From: Chloroflexota bacterium
GTDB taxonomy: Bacteria > Chloroflexota > Anaerolineae > Anaerolineales > Villigracilaceae
Direction of reading: 5' to 3'
NCBI GenBank assembly: GCA_021414245.1
Contig: JAIOOU010000007.1
Coordinates: forward strand, 248,001-312,000
Length of the DNA: 64,000 bases
Both the position numbers and the translations under genes were made by a program. Of the stretch, positions 32,073-39,718 are shown one piece after another (within the stretch, counting starts at the first letter, position 1; every line of letters begins with the position of its first letter). The notes under the pieces were generated by a model. It had not been told where the DNA came from and ran no database searches. It saw nothing but the letters and a program-made list of their open reading frames with translations.

Positions 32073-32645
32073 TTGCCGGAACTGGAATATAACGAAGAAG
32101 AAATCCTTGCCCGCGCCTCCCAAGGTGACCGTGATGCCTTTGGTCAGCTTTATGAGCGCTATGTGGAACGCATCTTCAATTATGTGTATTACCGGACAGG
32201 CAATACACATGATGCGGAGGATCTCACTGCCCGTGTTTTCCAGCGGGCAATGAACCACATCAAGAACTATACCGATCGTGGAGTGCCCTTTTCGGCCTGG
32301 CTGTATCGGATCGCCCATAACCTGGTTGCGAACTGGCATCGTGACCGCAGCCGCAAGCAGGAAATTCCGCTGGATGACATGCCCATCCTGCCATCCAGGG
32401 GGGATCATCCAGAGAAAAACCTTGTCCGGTCGCAGGAGCAGGACTCTTTGTTAAGAATGATCCGCAAATTGCCCGGGGAACGGCAAAATTTATTGATCTT
32501 AAAGTTTGTGGAGAACATGTCCAACGCCGAAATCGGCGAGATTATGGGAAGAAGCGAAGGCGCTGTGAAGAGCCTTTACCATAGAACCCTTCTTGCGCTT
32601 CGCGATCAGCTGGAAGACCAAAATCTTAATCTTGAAGGAGACTAA
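32073..32645 (+). CDS. ECF-like RNA polymerase sigma factor
   Basis: A 190-aa protein if started at TTG 32073, with GGTAAGG 8 nt upstream. ATG starts at 31980 or 32001 would add a non-conserved leader. Region 2 is AFGQLYERYVERIFNYVYYRTGNTHDAEDLTARVFQRA and WLYRIAHNLVANWHRDRSR. Region 4 is LPGERQNLLILKFVENMSNAEIGEIMGRSEGAVKSLYHRTLLAL. Regions 1 and 3 are absent, so it is a group 4 type. The next gene starts 3 nt after the stop. Its regulon and trigger are unknown. A small membrane protein two genes on may be its anti-sigma factor. Confidence 0.88.
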   Translation: MPELEYNEEEILARASQGDRDAFGQLYERYVERIFNYVYYRTGNTHDAEDLTARVFQRAMNHIKNYTDRGVPFSAWLYRIAHNLVANWHRDRSRKQEIPLDDMPILPSRGDHPEKNLVRSQEQDSLLRMIRKLPGERQNLLILKFVENMSNAEIGEIMGRSEGAVKSLYHRTLLALRDQLEDQNLNLEGD

Positions 32646-32648
32646 AGC

Positions 32649-33488
32649 ATGTTGAGAATTGTGACCGACGGCGCGGCCGACATCCTCCCGGAATGGCAAA
32701 AAGAATTTGGTATTGAGATGATTCCCGTCAACATCCTGTTTGGAGAAAAGTCGTACCTTCAGGGTGCTGAACTGGACAATGAAGGCTTCTACAAACTGGT
32801 GGATGAGACCAAACGCATCCCAAAGACCGCCCAGCCCTCCCCGCATCAATTCGTGGAGTTTTACCGCAAGGTTGCTCAAAAAGGGGACACGATTCTTTCC
32901 ATCCACATTACTGCAAAGCTCTCGGGAACCTACGCTTCCGCCATTTCAGCCGCCGAGGAATTAAAGGGTGAGTTTAATGTCATCCCTGTTGACTCGGCCT
33001 GCGGTTCCCTTGGCATCGGTTTAATGTGCCGGGAAGCCCGAAAACTGGAACGGGCAGGTAAAACCGTGGATGAGATCGTCCGGTATTTGGAGGAGATCAA
33101 GGGGCAGGTCCGGGTCATCCTCACGTTGGATACTCTTGAGTATGCAAAGATGTCCGGCCGTGTGAAAACCCTGCAGGCCGCCCTGGCTTCCGTGCTTAAT
33201 GTCAAACCGATCGCCATCCTCAGAAATGGTGATCTTAATATGGCGGAACGCGTCCGTACCCGCAAAGCTGCCCTAGAACGTGTAATCGAAATCGCCAAGG
33301 AAGAATATGGCGACAAACCCGTTTATCTGGCTGTCGTTCATGCCCGTGATCCCAAATCTGGCCAGGGCCTGCTTGAGGATGCCAAAAAATATTTCAACCA
33401 TAAAGAGACCATGCTCAGCGAGTTGTCCATTTCCATCGCGGCAAATCTTGGGCCGGGCACGGTGGGGCTGATCGTTTACCCCGTGTAA
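32649..33488 (+). CDS. DegV-family fatty-acid-binding protein
   Basis: A 279-aa DegV protein. RIVTDGAADILPEWQKEFGIEMIPVNILFG opens the domain. SPHQFVEFYRKVAQKGDTILSIHITAKLSGTYASAISAAEE gives the conserved S/T-x-K-L-S-G-T-Y and NVIPVDSACGSLGIGLM follows. The C-terminal domain has LDTLEYAKMSGRVKTLQAALASVLNVKPI and ends LGPGTVGLIV. Many DegV proteins (FakB) present fatty acids to the kinase FakA; no fakA is nearby. It is tightly coupled to the sigma-factor gene (3 nt gap), linking lipid binding to that unit's role by inference only. Confidence 0.93.
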   Translation: MLRIVTDGAADILPEWQKEFGIEMIPVNILFGEKSYLQGAELDNEGFYKLVDETKRIPKTAQPSPHQFVEFYRKVAQKGDTILSIHITAKLSGTYASAISAAEELKGEFNVIPVDSACGSLGIGLMCREARKLERAGKTVDEIVRYLEEIKGQVRVILTLDTLEYAKMSGRVKTLQAALASVLNVKPIAILRNGDLNMAERVRTRKAALERVIEIAKEEYGDKPVYLAVVHARDPKSGQGLLEDAKKYFNHKETMLSELSISIAANLGPGTVGLIVYPV

Positions 33489-33506
33489 TCAAACAAGCAG
33501 GAAAGT

Positions 33507-33785
33507 ATGACGAATAGAAAACCGACATTGACACCCCATGAAGAGCTGAATGCCCTTGAAGCGCATCTGGCCGGGACCTTGAAGCCGATCGCGCCTTCGA
33601 AGGAAATTGTTCAGCGCCTGCGCGACCGGATTCACATGCCCAATCGTGATGAGATCACCTTGCGCCTTACCGACTGGCGCAGGTTATTCTTTGTGTTTGG
33701 GGGTGTCATGTCGGGGATGCTTCTGCTGGTCACCCTTGCACGGGCATTTTACTACCTTGTGGGGCGCAGGAACGGCGGCGTGTAA
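33507..33785 (+). CDS. small single-pass membrane protein, possible anti-sigma factor
   Basis: A 92-aa protein. N-terminal soluble part (HEELNALEAHLAGTLKPIAPSKEIVQRLRDRIHMP) and one C-terminal membrane segment (LFFVFGGVMSGMLLLVTLARAFYYLV, about 60-85), tail RRNGGV. The LEAHLAGTLKP helix is reminiscent of anti-sigma N-terminal helices but lacks a zinc motif. Position after sigma factor and DegV suggests an anti-sigma role. This is inference only. A terminator follows. Confidence 0.7.
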   Translation: MTNRKPTLTPHEELNALEAHLAGTLKPIAPSKEIVQRLRDRIHMPNRDEITLRLTDWRRLFFVFGGVMSGMLLLVTLARAFYYLVGRRNGGV

Positions 33786-33800
33786 CCTGAAATTGACTTG

Positions 33801-33835
33801 ATAAACTCTGAAGATTGCAAGTCTTCAGAGTTTAT
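33801..33835. terminator. bidirectional terminator
   Basis: ATAAACTCTGAAGA (33801-33814) pairs with TCTTCAGAGTTTAT (33822-33835) around TTGCAAG. It serves the + strand sigma/DegV unit and the minus-strand gene whose stop overlaps it. Confidence 0.82.
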
Positions 33836-34167
33836 TTATTTAAAAGCCAGCTGCATAATAACCGGGATTCCGCAATGAGATCCGCTTCAATGGGCAGCCT
33901 GAATTCCTCGGTCACACGCACTGTCAAATGGTCGGCGACCAGTTTCAAGTCAGAGGGAAGAAGTGGATCCTCCTTAAGGAGATTCAGCAGGTCATAGGCG
34001 CTCGTGCTTGGGGCCGGCGTCCCTCTGCCCGTAAAATATTCCCGAAGGGCAATACCGGCAGCGCGTCTTGCACACACGCGCGCCTGTCCTTCGTTTCCTT
34101 TGGCGCGGGCCAGTGCGGCCCGGTCCAGTTCGGTTTGTATCTGTGTTTGCACATTCATGCGGGTCAT
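33832..34167 (-). CDS. small helical protein, possibly HEPN-like
   Basis: A 111-aa all-helical protein: VQTQIQTELDRAALARAKGNEGQARVCARRAAGIALREYF, then AYDLLNLLKEDPLLPSDLKLVADHLTVRV and a C-terminal helix. Start 34167 (MTRMNVQ) could instead be ATG 34158. The first helices resemble HEPN-type four-helix proteins, but the RNase motif Rx4-6H is not evident. It is not in a toxin-antitoxin pair. Function unknown. It is divergent from the S41 protease gene and shares a 42-bp upstream gap. Confidence 0.62.
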   Translation of the reverse strand: MTRMNVQTQIQTELDRAALARAKGNEGQARVCARRAAGIALREYFTGRGTPAPSTSAYDLLNLLKEDPLLPSDLKLVADHLTVRVTEEFRLPIEADLIAESRLLCSWLLNK

Positions 34168-34209
34168 TATACTTCGGCGTTATAATTTGAAAAAATTTAG
34201 GAGGCAGAG

Positions 34210-36684
34210 ATGAAGACAAGGTGGATTCAAATTGTTGTTCTATCAAGCATGCTGCTTGCCGCTTGTGCGCCTGGGGTGGCTACGGATAATCCGTCAGCGG
34301 CCGCCCAGGGAAGCGGACCCACGACGGTGACAGGCACCGTCACATATACCAACTACTTTTTTACGGAAGGGGTTGCCGAACCCGTGGTGATCCTTGAAGA
34401 TCAGGGCGGTTTTATTGACCGTGATCGCAAGTTCCTGATCCCGGTCGAATCCCAGGTCATCGCGGAGATCACCTCGGATTTTTATACCTCACCGTTTACT
34501 TACAGCCTTTCCCTGCCTGAAAAACCGAACGGCACCCTGCATGATGTGGATCATGACGGCAGGCAGGAGACCGGTGTCATGGTCTTTGCCGTGGCTTACT
34601 GGACCAATACATGGGGCGACCCATATCTTGAGCGCCGTGATCAGTTTGGCGGAGGCTGGTCGAGTGCGTACGCCTCCACCAAGGTCAGCGATGACCGTGA
34701 TTCCTATCTTGAGGTATACGGCGGCAAATATCTTGTTTATGCACCGGATGACCAGCAGCAATTCCCTTCCGGGTTTGGCGACGACGCGAAATTGTTCACA
34801 GATGACGATCCGATCATGGATCTGCCCGCCGGCTGGTCGGTTGTCGATCTGGATCAATCGCCCTTTAAGCTTGACCGCTCGGAAAGCCCGACAGTCGAAT
34901 TGTTTGAACCCGAAAGTTCCGCGATGGTGGACTTTTCGAAGCTTTCCTATACCGAAGCCTTTGACGGCATGGCCACGAAATTCAAAAACGAGTACGCCTT
35001 TACGGAATTAAAGAAGATCGATTGGGATGCGAAGATCGCCGAATTCCGTCCACGATTTGAAGCGGCAGATAAAAGCAAGGACAGCCATGCTTACGCCCTC
35101 GCCCTGCGTGACTTCCTCTGGTCCATTCCGGATACACATATAGGATTTGATCAAACCCTGCTTTCCGGTGACTTTCAAACAGATACGGCTGGCGGTCTGG
35201 GTTTTGCAATGCGCGAAACGGATGACGGAAAGATCATAGCCAATTTCATTCTGGATGGCGGTCCGGCGGCTCAGGCCGGCATGACGTGGGGGGCCGAGAT
35301 CATTTCGTTTGATGGAGTGCCCGTCGCCGATGTGGTCGAAGCGACAGTGCCCTGGTCCTCCCCATTCAGCAACCCGGAGATCAAGCGTTTGCAGCAACTG
35401 CGCTATGCGACCCGCTTTAAACTGGATAAGGGCCAGGTGGTGGTCAAGTTCAAGAATGAGGGCGGCAGCGAACAAACCGAAACGTTGGATGTGGTGGATG
35501 AGTTCGACAGTTTCAGTTTTGCCTCCTTCCGCAGGGGTGAGTCTCCGACAGCCTTGCCGGTTGAGTTTGATGTCCTGCCCAGTGGATATGGATACATCAA
35601 GATCAGCAGCTTTCTGGATAACGATGTCCTGTCCATCCTGGTTTGGGAGCGTGCCATCAAGTATTTCAACGATAATGAAGTCCCCGGCGTGATCCTGGAC
35701 ATGCGGAACAATAGCGGCGGAAGCGGCTGGCTGGCCGATCAAATGGCTGCCTATTTCTTTGACAAGGAAACTGTGGTTGGAAATACCGCCCGATACAACA
35801 AAGGCAGTGGCGAGTTTTACATGGACCCGGGCGATGAGACCCTGATGTTGCCTCCCCGCAAGGAGCTTCAATACCATGGTCCCGTCGTGGTCATGGTTGG
35901 CCCCAATTGCGCCAGTGCCTGTGAGTTCTTCTCGTATGATATGACGATCAATGACCGTGCCACGATCGTTGGGCAGTATCCCAGTGAAGGCGCCGGCGGC
36001 AGTGTTGAAGATTTTATGATGCCGGAAGGCATCACTGTCCAGATTACCATTGGCCGCGCCGTGGACGCACAGGGAAATATTCACCTGGAAGGAAAGGGGG
36101 TTGTGCCGGATGTGCGCGTCCCGGTGACCGCTGATACGCTCCGCAGACTTGCGAATGGCGAAGATGTGATCCTGGAAGCCGCCGAGAAGGTTGTAAGCGA
36201 ACCTCAGGGCGCTGGAGTGGCACCTTCTGGGGCCCCGGAGATTGCAAGTGCTGCGGCAGCCACATCCGCGTTGACTTCGGGGACAAGTTTCCTTGAGGAT
36301 AAGGCCCGTGAAAAATATGAGAGTGCTGATTTCGGTGTCCCGGGTGTTCTCAATTACACAGTGCCTTTGACCGAATCAGAGGACCTGGTCTGGCTGTATG
36401 CCTGGTGTGCGACCACCACGGATATTCTCAACAAGAACTTCGAGAGTATCAATTTGAAATTCACCCTGGACGGCAAGGATGTGCCGCTGGATAAATTCAA
36501 TACCGAAGACCTGGAAAACGGCGGGCAGCAATGCAGGTTGTTTTACACAGTCCTCGGAAACTGGCCGGGAGGTGAACATCATGTGGTTACCACTGCCACA
36601 TTCAAAGCTTCCATCAATGACGGCAGCGCAGACTATGAACCGGGTGATTACACTCTGGATTACGGGGTGTTTGTCAAACCGTAG
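34210..36684 (+). CDS. S41-family (C-terminal processing-type) peptidase lipoprotein
   Basis: An 824-aa lipoprotein. Signal peptide and lipobox VLSSMLLAAC (Cys at about residue 19). The N-terminal domain of about 220 residues is of unknown fold (Asp-rich, DVDHDGRQETGV). It is followed by PDZ (about 330-385, LDGGPAAQAGMTWGAEIISFDG) and the S41 core with PGVILDMRNNSGGSGWLADQM and VGPNCASACEFFSYDM. The nucleophile is S569 in CASACE. A C-terminal beta-domain of about 130 residues (LNYTVPLTESEDLVWLYAWC) ends it. CTPs cleave envelope proteins near their C-termini. Here it should act outside the membrane. AGGAGGC precedes the ATG. Confidence 0.88.
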   Translation: MKTRWIQIVVLSSMLLAACAPGVATDNPSAAAQGSGPTTVTGTVTYTNYFFTEGVAEPVVILEDQGGFIDRDRKFLIPVESQVIAEITSDFYTSPFTYSLSLPEKPNGTLHDVDHDGRQETGVMVFAVAYWTNTWGDPYLERRDQFGGGWSSAYASTKVSDDRDSYLEVYGGKYLVYAPDDQQQFPSGFGDDAKLFTDDDPIMDLPAGWSVVDLDQSPFKLDRSESPTVELFEPESSAMVDFSKLSYTEAFDGMATKFKNEYAFTELKKIDWDAKIAEFRPRFEAADKSKDSHAYALALRDFLWSIPDTHIGFDQTLLSGDFQTDTAGGLGFAMRETDDGKIIANFILDGGPAAQAGMTWGAEIISFDGVPVADVVEATVPWSSPFSNPEIKRLQQLRYATRFKLDKGQVVVKFKNEGGSEQTETLDVVDEFDSFSFASFRRGESPTALPVEFDVLPSGYGYIKISSFLDNDVLSILVWERAIKYFNDNEVPGVILDMRNNSGGSGWLADQMAAYFFDKETVVGNTARYNKGSGEFYMDPGDETLMLPPRKELQYHGPVVVMVGPNCASACEFFSYDMTINDRATIVGQYPSEGAGGSVEDFMMPEGITVQITIGRAVDAQGNIHLEGKGVVPDVRVPVTADTLRRLANGEDVILEAAEKVVSEPQGAGVAPSGAPEIASAAAATSALTSGTSFLEDKAREKYESADFGVPGVLNYTVPLTESEDLVWLYAWCATTTDILNKNFESINLKFTLDGKDVPLDKFNTEDLENGGQQCRLFYTVLGNWPGGEHHVVTTATFKASINDGSADYEPGDYTLDYGVFVKP

Positions 36685-36686
36685 CT

Positions 36687-36720
36687 AAAAAGGAGACCGG
36701 CGATCGCCGGTCTCCTTTTT
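36687..36720. terminator. perfect palindromic bidirectional terminator
   Basis: The 34-bp sequence AAAAAGGAGACCGGCG... is a complete palindrome centred at about 36703-36704. It lies between the S41 gene and the minus-strand glycosyltransferase. Confidence 0.88.
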
Positions 36721-37402
36721 ATTCAACAAACCTGTATTTGATCAGAGTCCAGACCGCCGCAAAGGCGTCCTGCAATTTGATCTTCTTCCCCTGCGTGTAA
36801 TCCCGCGGATTAAAGGTGATTGGAACCTCGAAAATACGATATTTGCGTTTAAGTATTTTGGCTGTGAATTCAGGCTCAAAGTCAAAACTGTTGGCGTGTA
36901 GAACCATCCCATTGAGGATCTCACGCCGGAAGACCTTGTATCCCGTTTCCATGTCGGTCAGGATCGTGTTGTACAAAATGTTGGTCATCAAAGTCAACAT
37001 TTTATTGGCCACCAGGTGCCAGAACATGGTAACCCGGTGGGCGCGGCCCAGAAAGCGGGAACCGTAGACCACATCGGCAAGACCCTCTTGAATGGGAGCA
37101 AGCAGCTGCGGAAAATCACGCGGGTCATATTCAAGATCCGCATCCTGGATGATGAGGATCTCGCCTTTGGCGGCAGCCATGCCCGTGCGGACAGCTGCAC
37201 CCTTTCCCTTATTGTGCTCATGCAGGATGATTCGCACGCCCTTTTTCCCGTCCAGAGACGCCAATACGTCACGGGTGCCATCCTTTGAACCATCGTCCAC
37301 CACAACGATCTCGTCGGCAAGTTTGGTATCCTGGACGCGTTTTAAAATGACCTGAATGCTCTCAACTTCATTGTAAACAGGGATGATGACTGATAGTTTC
37401 AT
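36719..37402 (-). CDS. GT2 glycosyltransferase, dolichol-phosphate-mannose-synthase-like
   Basis: A 227-aa enzyme, start MKLSVIIPVYNEVESIQ at 37402. GT-A fold marks: VVVDDGSKDGT, LIIQDADLEYDPRDFPQLL and VYGSRFLG, then NKMLTLMTNILYNTILTDMETGYKVFRREIL. There is no C-terminal membrane domain, so it is the soluble DPM1-type. Family members use GDP-mannose or UDP-sugars and a polyprenyl phosphate on the cytoplasmic face. The lipid-linked sugar feeds envelope glycans or protein glycosylation. The gene is divergent from the AAA ATPase. Confidence 0.92.
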   Translation of the reverse strand: MKLSVIIPVYNEVESIQVILKRVQDTKLADEIVVVDDGSKDGTRDVLASLDGKKGVRIILHEHNKGKGAAVRTGMAAAKGEILIIQDADLEYDPRDFPQLLAPIQEGLADVVYGSRFLGRAHRVTMFWHLVANKMLTLMTNILYNTILTDMETGYKVFRREILNGMVLHANSFDFEPEFTAKILKRKYRIFEVPITFNPRDYTQGKKIKLQDAFAAVWTLIKYRFVE

Positions 37403-37480
37403 AGGATCTGGATTATAAACGAAAAGAAGTATAATTAGTCCGTCTTTATAAAATTTTTTTGATGGTTGGAATGGTGGTGT

Positions 37481-38815
37481 ATGACAAGACAAACGGGAAA
37501 TTTTTCCGCTCCGGTCGGGGGGTTTTCCCCGCCGCAAATCAACAGCCTTGAAGAGACGGGTCTTTCCTCTCTTTGGCTGCAGGATCTGGTTCTTAAGGTC
37601 CTGTATTTTCGCGGTTATTTAACCGGTTTCAAGATCGCCGAAGAGATCGCCCTGCCTCTGGCGGGTGTGACTGATCAGCTTTTGACCACTCTGAAGCAGG
37701 AAAAATTCATAGAAGTGAAGTCCTCCCAGGGCGGCCTGGGCGAAGGTGCTTACACCTTCGGCATTACCAGTGCGGGGATTCTGCGTGCCCGTGAAGCCAT
37801 GGAGCGCAGTCAATATGCGGGGCCGGCCCCCGTTCCGTTTGAAGTCTACAACGAGGCAATTCGCCGCCAGAAGAGTGGACGCCTGACAGTGACCACCCGT
37901 ACCATGCGCCAGATCCTGTCCCAGTTGATTATTTCTGAAAACACTTTTCAACGTCTGGGGCCCGCGCTGAACTCCGGTTCGTCGATCTTCATGTACGGCC
38001 CGCCCGGGAACGGCAAAACCAGCATCGCCCGCGCCTTTGGCAATCTGGTGTTGAGCCAGAATATGTTTATCCCCTACGCCTTGTATTTGGACGGGCAGGT
38101 CATCAAGGTATATGATGCGGTCAGTCACAGCCTTGCACCCGATAATGAAGGCGGTGGTTCGGGTACAGGTTCCACCGGGAATTTGCGTTCCAATACCCGC
38201 CGGGACCCGCGCTGGGTCAAGATCCGCAGACCTTTCATTGTGGTCGGCGGCGAATTGACTTTGGAAGGCCTTGACCTTGTATTTGATGACACGACCAAAT
38301 TCTATGAAGCCCCGTTTCAAGTCAAGGCGAACGGCGGAATTTTGTTGATCGACGACTTTGGCCGTCAGCAGGTGCGCCCGCGTGACCTGTTAAACCGCTG
38401 GATCGTGCCCCTTGAAAACCGTGTCGATTATCTCCGTCTGCACACCGGCCGCAAGGTGGAAGTCCCCTTCGATGTGCTGATCGTATTTTCCACCAACCTG
38501 CCTCCAAAAGATTTGGTGGACGAGGCTTTCCTGCGGCGCCTGCGTCACAAGATCGAGATTGGCGACCCCACCTTTGAGGAATATCGCGAAATCTTTAAAC
38601 GGGTTGCCCAGGACAAGCGTGTTGAATATAACGATCAGGGACTGGCCTATCTCCTGCAGGAATGGTATATCAAACGAAATCGCAAACTGCGTGCATCCCA
38701 CCCGCGTGATCTCTGCGATCAGATCATCGATATTTCCTCCTATCTGGCCGTCCCGCCGACCATGTCTCGTGAAATGATGGACCACGCCTGCAAGGCCTAC
38801 TTTGTTGATATTTAA
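37481..38815 (+). CDS. AAA ATPase with N-terminal winged helix
   Basis: A 444-aa protein from ATG 37481 (an in-frame start at 37466 also exists). Residues about 20-110 form a winged-helix domain (LVLKVLYFRGYLTGFKIAEEIALPL; ITSAGILRAREAMERSQY). The AAA core has Walker A MYGPPGNGKTSIARAFG, Walker B GGILLIDDFGRQQ, and a sensor stretch VPFDVLIVFSTNLPPKDLVDEAFLRRLRHKIEIG. The C-terminal lid follows. A glycine/serine-rich insertion (EGGGSGTGSTGNLRSNTRRD) lies within the ATPase. No target is identifiable; such proteins are often annotated simply as ATP-binding. Regulatory or chaperone roles are possible. Confidence 0.85.
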   Translation: MTRQTGNFSAPVGGFSPPQINSLEETGLSSLWLQDLVLKVLYFRGYLTGFKIAEEIALPLAGVTDQLLTTLKQEKFIEVKSSQGGLGEGAYTFGITSAGILRAREAMERSQYAGPAPVPFEVYNEAIRRQKSGRLTVTTRTMRQILSQLIISENTFQRLGPALNSGSSIFMYGPPGNGKTSIARAFGNLVLSQNMFIPYALYLDGQVIKVYDAVSHSLAPDNEGGGSGTGSTGNLRSNTRRDPRWVKIRRPFIVVGGELTLEGLDLVFDDTTKFYEAPFQVKANGGILLIDDFGRQQVRPRDLLNRWIVPLENRVDYLRLHTGRKVEVPFDVLIVFSTNLPPKDLVDEAFLRRLRHKIEIGDPTFEEYREIFKRVAQDKRVEYNDQGLAYLLQEWYIKRNRKLRASHPRDLCDQIIDISSYLAVPPTMSREMMDHACKAYFVDI

Positions 38816-38847
38816 TCGCTTCAAACCGATCCCGAGCCTGATTCCCG

Positions 38848-39600
38848 ATGCTTGAAAATTTTCCCGTCCCAGTTGTTTTTGCCCACCGCGGCGATGCTGT
38901 CCACGCGCCGGAAAACACCCTGCCGTCGTTCCAACAGGCGCTTGCCAAAGGCGCGGACGGAGTCGAACTGGACGCAAAACTGACGGCGGATGGCCACGTG
39001 ATCGTCATCCATGACTCCTCGGTGGACCGCACTACGGACGGTAGGGGCCGCGTGGCTTCCTTCCCGCTTGAGGCGATCCGCAGCCTGGATGCTGGAAAAT
39101 GGTTTGATGAAAAATTTGCCGGGACAAAAGTGCCGCTGCTGGAGGAAGTCTTTGAAACAGTGGGGAAGGATGGATTGATCAACATCGAACTGACCAATTA
39201 TTCCACGCCACGGGATGGTTTGGTATCAAAGGTCTGTGAATTGATTAAAAGACATAACAATCAGGGTCAGATCCTGTTTTCATCCTTTTTGCCATCGAAT
39301 TTGCGGATTGCATCCCAAAAGACCCCCGAAATTCCACGCGGCTTGCTGGCCATGCCGGGCCTGGTGGGGCTTTGGGCGCGTTCCTTCGGTTTTATGTTCG
39401 GGGATTATCAGGCGTTGCATCCGCACATTTCCAATGCGAGCAGGGAACAGGTTCAGCGTGTCCATCGGATTCAACGCCGGGTTCACGTCTGGACGGCGAA
39501 TTCGCCTGAGGAGTTCGCCCGCCTCAAAGAGTGGGGTGTGGATGGTCTTTTTACGGATGACCCACAAATGGCAGTGCGTGCGCTCGGGAGGGGCGGGTGA
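38848..39600 (+). CDS. ugpQ: glycerophosphodiester phosphodiesterase
   Basis: A 250-aa GDPD. Conserved FAHRGDAVHAPENTLPSFQQALAKGADGVELDAKLTADGHVIVIHDSSVDRTT gives both catalytic His and the Glu/Asp metal ligands, with LDAGKWFDEKFAGTKVPLLEEVF and VHVWTANSPEEFARLKEWGVDGLFTDDP at the end. No signal peptide, so it is cytoplasmic. It hydrolyses glycerophosphodiesters to glycerol-3-phosphate and an alcohol. It follows the AAA ATPase by 32 nt, so the two may be co-transcribed. A terminator follows. Confidence 0.94.
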   Translation: MLENFPVPVVFAHRGDAVHAPENTLPSFQQALAKGADGVELDAKLTADGHVIVIHDSSVDRTTDGRGRVASFPLEAIRSLDAGKWFDEKFAGTKVPLLEEVFETVGKDGLINIELTNYSTPRDGLVSKVCELIKRHNNQGQILFSSFLPSNLRIASQKTPEIPRGLLAMPGLVGLWARSFGFMFGDYQALHPHISNASREQVQRVHRIQRRVHVWTANSPEEFARLKEWGVDGLFTDDPQMAVRALGRGG

Positions 39601-39655
39601 ATTTGATCGAAGGCCGGCAGCAGGCTGGAGCGGGGAAAGAACCGAATATCCAAAT

Positions 39656-39685
39656 GACGCCGTCCATTATGCGGCGTCCGTTTTA
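39656..39685 (+). terminator. intrinsic terminator after the GDPD gene
   Basis: GACGCCG (39656-39662) pairs with CGGCGTC (39672-39678), followed by CGTTTTAT. It isolates the GH3 gene downstream. Confidence 0.7.
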
Positions 39686-39718
39686 TCTTAAAGGCAAGTT
39701 GTGTTATAAGGGGAAGCG

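Noticed and set aside
35008-36084. 358-aa minus-strand ORF inside the S41 peptidase
   Set aside because: Reverse shadow of the protease core.
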